A stretch of 32,674 nt of DNA from the NCBI GenBank assembly GCA_038323265.1, contig JBBQGT010000018.1, positions 1 through 32,674 on the forward strand, in the 5' to 3' direction. The position numbers were made by a program, and so were the translations under genes. This document shows, piece by piece, positions 1 through 7,412 of this stretch (within the stretch, counting starts at the first letter, position 1; every line of letters begins with the position of its first letter). Below the pieces are notes generated by a model, which worked only from the letters and a program-made list of their open reading frames with translations, had not been told where the DNA came from and searched no databases. This DNA is from PNKC01 sp038323265 (GTDB lineage Bacteria > Chloroflexota > Dehalococcoidia > Tepidiformales > Tepidiformaceae).

Positions 1-309
1 CTGTAGGTGGACGCGAACGATGTCGGCGTGACGCCGGTGGGTTGGGCGCGCACCTTGGGCTTCACGATTTCAGAGAGCCACTGGTCGAGTACCTGGCCTA
101 CAGTCAAGCGTTCAGGCGGGATAGGAAGTCTCGGGCCGATCGTCGCGTGGGCCTTCTTCATCTTGTCCATGACCTCGCCCTGCGTGGCGCCGTAGAACAC
201 GCGCCGCTGCCGCTTTCCAGCAACATACCCCATGTGAATGGAACCAACCCAACGCCCCGTCCGTTGACCGGTGGTAGATGCTGCCCTCGTGGGCACTACG
301 CTTAGTCAT
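1..309 (-). pseudogene. Tyrosine recombinase/phage integrase, N-terminal part, frameshifted
   Basis: Read on the minus strand from the ATG at 309, the first 18 residues (MTKRSAHEGSIYHRSTDG) are the usual opening of the arm-binding domain of tyrosine integrases. The frame is then lost at a run of four G near 255. One base on, it resumes as RWVGSIHMGYVAGKRQRR, followed by VFYGATQGEVMDKM and the start of the SAM-like core-binding domain (LTVGQVLDQWLSEIVKP). It runs off the left edge without a stop, so the catalytic R-H-R-Y domain is not visible. The family assignment is by recognition; the frameshift is seen directly. A homopolymer sequencing error is possible. Decay of neighbouring genes favours a dead mobile element, in which the protein would have integrated the element into the chromosome. 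Confidence 0.75.
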
Positions 310-638
310 TTGCCTGCTTTTCCTTTCCTGAGCCGCTCTTCTCGTTTGGCGCCCCTCGCTGGAATACCCTGCTCACGACACGGGATGCAGTAATTTCGCC
401 TTCCGGTCGCGGCTTTCCGATCCGTCCGCGCGTACGGCCCCGTATGCACGCTGCTGATAGCCAACCCGTTGGTGTCGGTGATCGCATGTACGAGTTGCAT
501 CACGAGCAAGCCGAACTTGTCCACTTCCACGACCAACTCGGGATCTTTGTCCTTTCGCCATTTTAGGCGAGGTTGTTGACGAGCGAAGTTCTGCAAGCCA
601 GTGATGCACGCTCCGAAGAACCATCGCGCGACATACAA
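306..638 (-). CDS. Small hypothetical protein ahead of the integrase, possibly degraded
   Basis: This ORF of up to 110 codons ends in an ATGA overlap with the integrase start, which suggests they were once co-transcribed. The middle (WRKDKDPELVVEVDKFG) and the basic tail (RRNYCIPCREQGIPARGAK) read like a real protein. The CIPC pair plus basic tail resembles one half of a small zinc-binding motif seen in integrase-linked proteins of high-GC mobile elements. A second CxxC pair expected about 15 residues earlier is not in this frame; a shifted frame has a Cys there (CIRGR), so this too may be broken. The first 10 or so residues run into the transposase remnant, so the true start is unclear. No function is assigned. 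Confidence 0.4.
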   Translation of the reverse strand: MYVARWFFGACITGLQNFARQQPRLKWRKDKDPELVVEVDKFGLLVMQLVHAITDTNGLAISSVHTGPYARTDRKAATGRRNYCIPCREQGIPARGAKREERLRKGKAGK

Positions 639-639
639 G

Positions 640-846
640 TCATCCGCGCGGGGAACCTTGCCTTGGTGGCCAAAAGATGCTGTGGCGGTCGCTGTAGATG
701 GCCGCGGGCACGCCAGTGCGGCAGATCACGTTGCGCAGGACCGTCAGGTATCCACGCGCATCCTCAGTCGCTTGGAGTACGCTGCCAGGACCTTTCCGGT
801 GGCGTCGTCGATCATCCCCGACGCGCCGGATCTCCCTTTGGACTGG
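640..846 (-). pseudogene. DDE transposase remnant (integrase-core type)
   Basis: On the minus strand the segment reads GMIDDATGKVLAAYSK, then after a one-base shift ATEDARGYLTVLRNVICR and TGVPAAIYSDRHSIFW, and stops at 640. The IDDATG and YSDRH motifs, about 45 residues apart, hold the first two acidic residues of the DDE/rve catalytic core of ISNCY-like transposases. The third acidic residue (the E in the usual later KGRVER motif) is absent, as are the N-terminal DNA-binding part and the C-terminus. No terminal inverted repeats were found. This is a short, inactive remnant between the integrase side and the helicase remnant. Confidence 0.6.
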
Positions 847-929
847 ACGGCCTGTCGAGCGCTGCTCGCATCGCCTCCACTGGCGCGGCGATCAACCACG
901 CCGGCGAACGGCGACATCGACGGGCTGGG

Positions 930-1640
930 TGCTGCGCCAGCCTGCGGGCAATCGAAACAAGGCGCTGTTCTGGGCGGCCTGCCGCGCCCTGGAAAAGAGA
1001 TACGCCGACCCTTCACCGCTTGTGGCGGCCGCCATTGCCGCCGGGCTCTCTGAGCGCGAAACCGCCCGCACTATCCGTTCCGCCTGCAAGGAGGCCGCCC
1101 GTGTTGATCAACCGAGAGCCTGTGTACGCGGCGACTTAATCCTTGACGATGTCCACGACCAACTGACGAAGTATTGCGTCCTGCCGTACGAACACGCGTA
1201 CATCGCCGTGACCGTCTGGATCGCCGCTACCCACGCGCAAACGGCTTGGGAACACGCGACCAGGTGCGTGATCAAGTCGCCGTTGAAGCGATGTGGAAAG
1301 ACGCGGCTGCTCGAAGTGCTGACGGAGCTGTCGTACAACCCGCTCCCAACGTCGAACATCAGCGTGGCCGCGCTGGTTCACGGCATCAGCGAGCAGGACC
1401 CGCCCACTCTCGTCCTGGACGAAGCCCGATGCAATCGTCGCGAAGCGGCGCGGCGACCATTCCGAGAGCGCCGAAGCCTTGCGCGGGATCATCAACACCG
1501 GATTCGGCACAGGTTTCCCGTATCTTCGCTACGACGTGGCGAGCCGTTCGAAAGTCGCAAGTTCAACGTTCTGCATGGCCGCCATTGACTGCATCGGCGA
1601 CATGCACACCATCGAAGATCCTCGAAGACCCGGATATGAC
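930..1640 (+). pseudogene. Prim-pol/DUF3631-type helicase of a mobile element, frameshifted
   Basis: From about 936 the plus strand reads QPAGNRNKALFWAACRALEK and then LVAAAIAAGLSERETARTIR, the helical tail typical of prim-pol proteins. It goes on through LILDDVHDQLTKY, a Walker-A-like loop (SPLKRCGKTRLLEVL) and a Walker B (TLVLDEA), all typical of DUF3631 ATPases. At a CCC run (1425-1427) the frame shifts, and it continues as DAIVAKRRGDHSESAEALRG and IINTGFGTG. Further short shifts near 1555-1575 split RKFNV from FCMAAIDCIGDMHTIED. No single frame encodes the domain, and the N-terminal polymerase part is missing. In life it would have primed or unwound plasmid, ICE or phage DNA. Confidence 0.65.
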
Positions 1641-1896
1641 GAATGGCACGGCGAAGGCGCCGCTGCCCTCACCGTCACTGCGGCCTGCGTCGTGGCGGTT
1701 CTTCGCCTGTAGCGGTCGAACGCCTTCCCCGCCCTCGCGCGTTGGGGGGCGGGCATCTCGGCCGCCACCGCATTTATCGCCTCGAAGAGCGCCCGGATTG
1801 CGGTGCCAGTTGTTGGTGCGAGCAACCTGTCCAGGCCGGCTTAACGTGGTCGATAGGCGCTTTGATCCGCAAGCCCCGACTGTCACCGGGATAAGG
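1641..1896. other. No gene recognised
   Basis: This stretch follows the helicase remnant. Frames on both strands stay open for short distances, but none carries a recognisable motif. It is probably the decayed tail of the helicase or other element DNA. Confidence 0.4.
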
Positions 1897-1927
1897 ACAA
1901 AAGGCCCGATTTCGTCGAGCCTTTTGT
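1897..1927. terminator. Hairpin, likely bidirectional terminator
   Basis: A perfect 9-bp inverted repeat (ACAAAAGGC at 1897-1905, GCCTTTTGT at 1919-1927) has a further CGA/TCG pairing inside its loop. The A/T-rich foot gives short T runs on both strands. It lies 42 bases past the stop of the minus-strand hydrolase ending at 1969, so it probably ends that transcript. Confidence 0.5.
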
Positions 1928-1968
1928 GTTGCTTAGCCGCCCCTACGTGTATGGGAGGTCTGTTGGCC

Positions 1969-3183
1969 TCATCTGCGCAGGACCGCCTTCGATGGGCCAG
2001 AATTTAGCAACTTTCGCCCCTCATGCGCGACACCCGGTATTATCTCGAACGACTGGGTCGCGTAGATGCCAGCTCCAAACATTCTCCCGAGTGCGGCGTA
2101 GAACTCTTGAGCACGCTGTACGCGGACGGCGCCCTGGGCCATTGCTTGGCAGCTGACATCAAGGGATGGGTCCAGGGGATCGACATCGTTTTCGCCAACG
2201 ACGTAGGTGATCTTCGCCCATTGGTAGTTGTCCCTGATCGTCGACGCCCCAAGTGCCGCCATGTACGGCGTGTCGATCAGAGCATCGAGCCCATACTTGT
2301 ACTCGTTATAGCGGCTGCAGGTCGGGCCGGGTCGGGCTGCATCCATGTACAGATAGGACGACGGGGCCGAGACCACAAACGCAATGCGAGGATCATTCCG
2401 CGTCGAAGCATAGCGTTGCGCAAACTGCCCGCCAGCGCTGTGGCCTGCGATCGATACCGTGGTGAGGTTCGGAAAACTCTGATAAAGCCTGGCGAGTAAC
2501 TCGTCCATGACCTCGAAAGAACTGACTTGCCATGGGCGGCCGGTCATTTCAGACGGATTTCCATCTCGCCAATGTGTGGTCCAATACAACTGGTTGGAGG
2601 CGGGCGAGTCCGCAAGCTCCGCAAACCGAGGAGCCACAACGATCATTCCGCTGATTCCCTGGACCGCTTCCGCGGCATAATTCCAGTAGTCATCAGCATT
2701 CCGTGACGAACCATGAATCACGATCACGGCGCGCTGAACGCGGGAATCAACCGTGCTGACGTCTTGCGACGTGTAAAGAGGGATCGATAGGGAGGACCCA
2801 TTCCTCGTAACGCCGAACGTTGCCTGAATCCGCGTTAATGGCGCCGGTGTACCGGAGACCGTTGCCACAGATGTTGGCGTGGCCGTTTGCGTTGCCGTCG
2901 GAGCGGGCGTGCTCGTCCAAGTGGCCGTAGGTGTTGCCGTCGTAGCGGGCGTGCTCGTCCGAGTGGCCGTACGGGTTGCCGTTGCCGCGCTCTTTCGGCC
3001 ACCGACTACCTTTGTGACACTAGAGTTATTCGTGGGGCTAGCCGAAGCGGCAGCCTCCCCGCCGGCGAAAAATACGGCAGCGAGAATGAAAGATGCGACG
3101 GTAACTGCAAGCAGGGTGTACTTGTAGGCACCTTGGAATTTGCCAAGAGACGCCGGATTTCCGCGATTGTCGGGTGGATTCAT
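1969..3183 (-). CDS. Surface-anchored alpha/beta hydrolase with Thr/Pro-rich linker
   Basis: This 404-residue protein has a membrane segment at about residues 21-42, likely an uncleaved anchor or signal peptide. A low-complexity Thr/Pro/Ala linker follows (about 66-116), then an alpha/beta hydrolase domain to the end. The nucleophile elbow is GHSAGG (Ser249), the oxyanion region VIHGSS (about 155-160), and the probable catalytic His is in GVAHEG (His387); the acid is probably in VGENDVDP (about 329-336). It therefore acts outside the membrane, probably as an esterase or peptidase; the substrate is unknown. The start is supported by GGAGG at 3195-3199. It resembles the hydrolase at 4819-5607 along its whole domain, so the two are likely paralogues. 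Same strand as the operon upstream, but 535 bases separate them. Confidence 0.8.
   Translation of the reverse strand: MNPPDNRGNPASLGKFQGAYKYTLLAVTVASFILAAVFFAGGEAAASASPTNNSSVTKVVGGRKSAATATRTATRTSTPATTATPTATWTSTPAPTATQTATPTSVATVSGTPAPLTRIQATFGVTRNGSSLSIPLYTSQDVSTVDSRVQRAVIVIHGSSRNADDYWNYAAEAVQGISGMIVVAPRFAELADSPASNQLYWTTHWRDGNPSEMTGRPWQVSSFEVMDELLARLYQSFPNLTTVSIAGHSAGGQFAQRYASTRNDPRIAFVVSAPSSYLYMDAARPGPTCSRYNEYKYGLDALIDTPYMAALGASTIRDNYQWAKITYVVGENDVDPLDPSLDVSCQAMAQGAVRVQRAQEFYAALGRMFGAGIYATQSFEIIPGVAHEGRKLLNSGPSKAVLRR
2891..2986 (-). repeat. 42-bp tandem repeat encoding the TPT linker
   Basis: A 42-base unit starting at 2891 is repeated at 2933 with few changes, and a partial third copy starts at 2975. 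It encodes about 14 residues of the Thr/Pro/Ala linker of the anchored hydrolase. Such in-frame repeats can change linker length by slippage. Confidence 0.75.
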
Positions 3184-3718
3184 AGAGTACCGATCCTCCA
3201 GCGCACGTGGTGCGCTCGACGGAACCTACGGCATTCTGGAAGGAGGCCGACAGCCCAAATCCTGCGCGTTCGCAATTGTTTACCAACAAATCACCGGACG
3301 CGTGTGCTCTGTTTACAATCGCCGCGCGACGTGACGAAGCAGCAGAATCGGCGAGTGAGATGGCACGTGACGGTGGCAAACGGCTCGTCTGGGATCCTGC
3401 AGCGGCTCTCCTGGTGAGTGCGCATCGCTGACCCGGGGTCAGTCGTACGAGAATCTGCGGGATGCGGAGGAAGGGCAACGCCGGCCTGGGGTCGCAGGTC
3501 CAAGGACATTCGGCAGACAAGAACCGATCCGACCACTGGCGGCCACACGAGGAATCCACGCGGCAGGGCATGGTGGTTCATGAGGTGTCCAACTGGCACA
3601 GGACCGACGGGACACGCCACGCGGAGCTGGTGCTTGAGCGGTCTCGCCGGTCAGCCGCTTCCAATATAGGTTCGCGACGTATACGAGATCTAAGCTGGAA
3701 CCATCGCGAGCATCTGCG
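3184..3718. other. Non-coding stretch between operon and anchored hydrolase
   Basis: Frames here are open in several registers, but none shows a family motif or a convincing start. It should hold the promoter of the hydrolase starting at 3183 and the end of the transcript that includes the CapA-like gene. No clear -35/-10 pair or strong hairpin was found. The segment around 3265-3300 is A/T-rich relative to its surroundings and is the likeliest promoter area. Confidence 0.4.
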
Positions 3719-4822
3719 TTACCATTTTAGCGTACCGACTGCCCCCTGGACGACAATCCCTGGCGCCAATTCGGGGAGTATTCGGGCGGCATCCTCGTCG
3801 CTACAGGCACGCGTTTGATATGCAACAACCGTGTTGTCGGTTTCAAGGCAGGTAACGCGAAGTTCGCGGAAACCACGCGTTCCAAGCACCGCAGTCACGG
3901 CCAAGCTGTAGCCCGGATGGTCAGAGTCATATCTGCCTTCACTGAGGAAAGCGAAGTTTCCCACGGAGAAGACTACCGGAGTATTCCCAATGCGTGTGAT
4001 CGGTTGAGCGAGGTGCGGTCCGTGCCCAACGATAAGGTCGAACCCCCGGTCCTTGAGCCGCCGCGCCCACGTTTCCTGCGTCTCAAGTACCGGCTCGTAA
4101 TTGTTGCCCCAGTGCACTACTGCAACCCACCACTGAGCGTTGGCAGCACGAGCAGCCTTCACCGCCTCGTCGACATTTGCGGAGGTGAGACCGCGAATGC
4201 CAGCCGTATCCGATGTGGCATCTGGTGAAGTGCCGCCGACCTCCCCAAATGAGAATATTGCCACGCGACCAGAAGGCGTCTCGTAGAGATAGGGTTTGGC
4301 CGCCGCTTCGGCATCCTTGCCCCCGCCAATGGTTGTGATTCCGGCCCGGGACAGGGCGGTCTGCGTGTCGGTCAGGCCCTCCACGCCCTGGTCCAAGACG
4401 TGGTTATTGGAGAACGCCGCAATGTCCACTCCGAGCGCGCGGAAGGCGTCGGCAGACTTGGGGGAACTGCGATAAATGTAGCGGGTAACGAGACCTCGAG
4501 AAGTTGTTATGTCATACCTCGCAGTGGGTGATCCCGGCCGGTACTCCACACCGTCTGGAACCACATAGCGATCCGTCAGTGGGCCTTCCGCGTTAAGAAT
4601 TGTTAGGTCTGGCGAACCAAAGTCCGGTAGTTTTTCGAATGCCCACGAGTAGCCCTCCTTCTCCAACGTCGCTTCTGCTCGATCTCCGAGCAACGTGTCT
4701 CCGACGAATAGGAACGTGGATTCTTCGCTGGGAGACGCAATCACCGCACGCGCAAGGGCGAAGACGATTACGACTAAACCCACGAAGCCTAGTGTCCATC
4801 GGCTGACGAGTACTCTCTTCAC
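3719..4822 (-). CDS. CapA-like metallophosphatase, membrane-anchored
   Basis: This 367-residue protein has an N-terminal membrane segment (about 11-29), then a CapA/PGA_cap domain of the calcineurin-like phosphoesterase fold. Visible motifs are FVGDTLLGD (39-47), LNAEGPL (76-82), SNNHVLDQG (138-146), VVHWGNNYEP (235-244) and GHGPHLAQP (266-274); their Asp, Asn and His residues are the expected metal ligands. CapA relatives are needed for poly-gamma-glutamate capsule assembly or release, outside the membrane. No CapB ligase or CapC is present here, so that role cannot be assumed. The start is GTG and overlaps the preceding stop as GTGA, so it is translationally coupled as the last gene of the operon. 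Confidence 0.88.
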   Translation of the reverse strand: MKRVLVSRWTLGFVGLVVIVFALARAVIASPSEESTFLFVGDTLLGDRAEATLEKEGYSWAFEKLPDFGSPDLTILNAEGPLTDRYVVPDGVEYRPGSPTARYDITTSRGLVTRYIYRSSPKSADAFRALGVDIAAFSNNHVLDQGVEGLTDTQTALSRAGITTIGGGKDAEAAAKPYLYETPSGRVAIFSFGEVGGTSPDATSDTAGIRGLTSANVDEAVKAARAANAQWWVAVVHWGNNYEPVLETQETWARRLKDRGFDLIVGHGPHLAQPITRIGNTPVVFSVGNFAFLSEGRYDSDHPGYSLAVTAVLGTRGFRELRVTCLETDNTVVAYQTRACSDEDAARILPELAPGIVVQGAVGTLKW

Positions 4823-5607
4823 CTCGCAGCCCCCCCAAGGCAGAAGTCGATTGTTCGTTCTACGAATTTTCCCGATCGAATGGCCGCCGCTGCGGAATGC
4901 CCGCAGTTCGGAAGCAATTCAAACGAGATGTGCGAGGATAGGTCCCGCACAAGCGCAGCATGGCGAACTGCCGCGGTCCAGCTTTGCGCCCGCTCCAGCC
5001 GATTGCGCCCCTGATGCTGATCGAGAGCCGGGGACACCCGCAACCCGGCATCCCGCTCGACGTCTCCCTCTCCGACCATCACTCTGATGTGCGATGTCAG
5101 AAAGGCATCGAGCTGCGGAAGTCCATCGGGCAACTCAATCGAAGGACCGCAGCCGAACGGAAATGCTACCGCCGGGTCAGGCATCGTGTACCAACCGGCA
5201 CCGGCAACAATCAGGCGCTTGACGCGGCTGGGATATGCCATCGCGTATCTGTGGGCAAACTGGGCTCCCGCGGAGTAGCCGACGATGGCGAACGGCTGAG
5301 GATCCGTGCCAAGTCTACGAGAAACGTCGTCGCACACCGCGTTCAGGCAGTGAGCAGCACCAAGCGGCCCAGTCGTAGCGGACAACCGTTGATAGCCGCG
5401 ATGCTGCGCTTCGCTGAAAATCGGCGCGACCACCGAGAATCCTGCCAGGCCTGCAGCGGGCGCAAACGCATTCACGAGCCGCTCGACCGATCTCGCCTGG
5501 CCATGCACCAACACGAGGAGCCCAACTGACGTTGCGGGGCTAGGAACGAATAGATATCCAAAAGAACCGTCCTGCCACGCGACTTTCCGCTCTTCGATCT
5601 CAGTCAT
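4819..5607 (-). CDS. Alpha/beta hydrolase, cytosolic, third gene of the operon
   Basis: This is a 262-residue protein when started at the ATG at 5607, which overlaps the exporter stop as ATGA. An upstream in-frame start at 5721 lies inside the exporter gene and is unlikely. There is no signal peptide. The nucleophile elbow is VGYSAGAQ (Ser112), the oxyanion strand LVLVHGQ (31-37), the probable acid is in VGEGDVERD (178-186) and the probable His is in NCGHSAA (His237). The spacing of these motifs, and the shared patterns VVAP.F, AGAQFAHRYA and LERAQ, match the anchored hydrolase at 1969-3183. It could be an esterase, thioesterase or peptidase acting on the exporter's substrate; the substrate is not readable from sequence. 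Confidence 0.85.
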   Translation of the reverse strand: MTEIEERKVAWQDGSFGYLFVPSPATSVGLLVLVHGQARSVERLVNAFAPAAGLAGFSVVAPIFSEAQHRGYQRLSATTGPLGAAHCLNAVCDDVSRRLGTDPQPFAIVGYSAGAQFAHRYAMAYPSRVKRLIVAGAGWYTMPDPAVAFPFGCGPSIELPDGLPQLDAFLTSHIRVMVGEGDVERDAGLRVSPALDQHQGRNRLERAQSWTAAVRHAALVRDLSSHISFELLPNCGHSAAAAIRSGKFVERTIDFCLGGAAR

Positions 5608-7412
5608 GCTCGCTCCTCTCCAACGAGGCCCCATGCCGGCATGGACACTGGCGAGGATAGAGCCGCCCTGAAGTCCGAGCCCATAATTACTTGCGAGATT
5701 CTGCCGTCGTCCATTTTCCACACGACATCCGCGAGAGCGGCTTCGTCCGGATCATGAGTGGCGATTAAAACGGTGCCGCCGTAGCGAACAACGATCTCGC
5801 GGAATCTCTCTTTTGTCGCGCGGTCCAGGTTGTTTGTCGGTTCATCCAGGAGTAGGACCCTGGGGCTGCCCACTATGGCGCGGGCAAACGCAACTCGTGC
5901 CGCGTGTCCTCCAGAGAGATTCGCTCCGCCTTCTTTGACATGGCCGTCCATTCCATCAGGGAGTTGATCGATGACTGCATCGAGGGCGCAGATCTCGGTC
6001 ACCCGCTGAAGCTCTGACTCGGGAGCTTCACGCCATCGGTAGAGGACGTTTCTACGCAGAGTGCCGCGAAGCAGCGGGAGTGATTCGGACATCAACGAAA
6101 TGTGCCGGGAACACGAACGAAGCGAGCACGCCGCGATTTCCTGATCATCGATCAGGACCGCGCCCTGGTCCGGGTCTGCCAGCCGAGCAACGACGGCGAG
6201 CAAGCTACTCTTCCCTGCACCGTTGGGACCCATGATCGCGACGATTCTGCGCGGTTCAACGTCCTGAGTGATCCCGTGGAGGGAGCCCTTAAGGTGGACG
6301 TCGCGCAACGAAATGTGGCCACGCGGTACGCGCAGCTTTGGACGCTCAATGCCATCGGCCTCGCGGTACGGCCGCTGCAGAAAGGAAAGAACCTTCTCAC
6401 GAGAGACCTTCGCGCTCTGCCAGTAGTCGTGCGCCAAACCAAGCTCTCGCATCGGTCGTACCATCTGGCGCACAATGATCATCGCGGCAACGACGGCCCC
6501 AACAGTAGTGTCGCCGGAAGACACATCGTATGAGCCAACCACTAGCACGGCCACAACTGCGAGAGAGCCCGTGGCTGTCGAGATTGCCCGCAGCACGCCG
6601 CGAACCCGTGCGTACCGAATCAATGCGCTCGTCAGCCGATGGTTCTGCTGACCGAGGCGATTGTACTCTCCGTTTATCCGCCCAAGCGCCTGGAGTACTG
6701 CCATTCCCTGGATCTGGTCCGCCAGGTTGGTGATCAAATTCGCCCTCTGACGGCGCGCCTTCCTAGTAAGGCGTCGAACGTTCCCGCCTTCAGCCAACGA
6801 TAACGCCGCAGATGCCATCAGAAGTCCGCCGGTCACGAGCGCCATTTCAAGGTCAATGAATGCGAGGACACTCAATCCACCCACGAGTGTGATGGAGGCG
6901 ACAATTCCTCGTGCCAATCCGCGACTGATATACACGCGAATCGTTGTCAGGTCGCCAACGAATCGAAGAAGGATCGCTCCGCGAGAATTGTGCTGCATCT
7001 GTCGAGGCGAGATTCGTTGCAAATGCGAATACATGACCATACGCAAGCTTTCGACGTAACGATAGCCGACAGTCTCTGCGACGGAGAATTCAACCATGCG
7101 CAGGAAGCCCCCGGCGAGTGCAAGGATGATTAGACCAAGCACCAGTTCCGTCATCGGTCCGCCGCTCGCCTGATTTCGCACCATGTCGTCCACCGCCCGG
7201 CGCAAGAGCAGCGCGGTGCAGACGATGAGCGCGGCTTCCAGCGTACCGATGCTAGCGATGATCGCGATTGAGCGACGGGGAATGCGGACGGCCTCGTCAG
7301 GGCGCAGTGCCCTTAGCTCTCCTCCCGGTTCGTCGTCGACATCCAGGTCGATCTCGCCTCCGAAATCGTCGGGATCAAGAACCCCGCCCTCGTCCCTCCG
7401 CTCTCCAGTCAA
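5604..7412 (-). CDS. ABC exporter, fused membrane and ATPase domains
   Basis: This 602-residue half-transporter has an acidic N-terminal tail (1-40), a six-helix-type membrane domain (about 47-320) and a nucleotide-binding domain (about 365-590). The ATPase has Walker A GPNGAGKSS (395-403), signature LSGGH (499-503), Walker B VLLLDEP (519-525), D-loop NNLD and switch His553 (IATHDP). It would act as a homodimer in the membrane, pumping a substrate outward. The signature ends in His rather than the common Gln. The Q-loop position reads MSESLPLLRG, with Glu or Ser where Gln is expected. The start is TTG, overlapping the upstream stop as TTGA, with GGTGAG just before it. The substrate is unknown; neighbours suggest a small molecule or polymer precursor made or trimmed by the operon's enzymes. 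Confidence 0.9.
   Translation of the reverse strand: MTGERRDEGGVLDPDDFGGEIDLDVDDEPGGELRALRPDEAVRIPRRSIAIIASIGTLEAALIVCTALLLRRAVDDMVRNQASGGPMTELVLGLIILALAGGFLRMVEFSVAETVGYRYVESLRMVMYSHLQRISPRQMQHNSRGAILLRFVGDLTTIRVYISRGLARGIVASITLVGGLSVLAFIDLEMALVTGGLLMASAALSLAEGGNVRRLTRKARRQRANLITNLADQIQGMAVLQALGRINGEYNRLGQQNHRLTSALIRYARVRGVLRAISTATGSLAVVAVLVVGSYDVSSGDTTVGAVVAAMIIVRQMVRPMRELGLAHDYWQSAKVSREKVLSFLQRPYREADGIERPKLRVPRGHISLRDVHLKGSLHGITQDVEPRRIVAIMGPNGAGKSSLLAVVARLADPDQGAVLIDDQEIAACSLRSCSRHISLMSESLPLLRGTLRRNVLYRWREAPESELQRVTEICALDAVIDQLPDGMDGHVKEGGANLSGGHAARVAFARAIVGSPRVLLLDEPTNNLDRATKERFREIVVRYGGTVLIATHDPDEAALADVVWKMDDGRISQVIMGSDFRAALSSPVSMPAWGLVGEERA

Noticed and set aside
3038..3620. Several frames between the operon and the anchored hydrolase
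   Set aside because: They overlap each other on both strands, lack motifs and good starts, and partly shadow the hydrolase N-terminus.
3719..4822. Poly-gamma-glutamate capsule operon
   Set aside because: Only a CapA-like protein is present. There is no CapB/PgsB ligase or CapC/PgsC, and CapA relatives are common in other settings.
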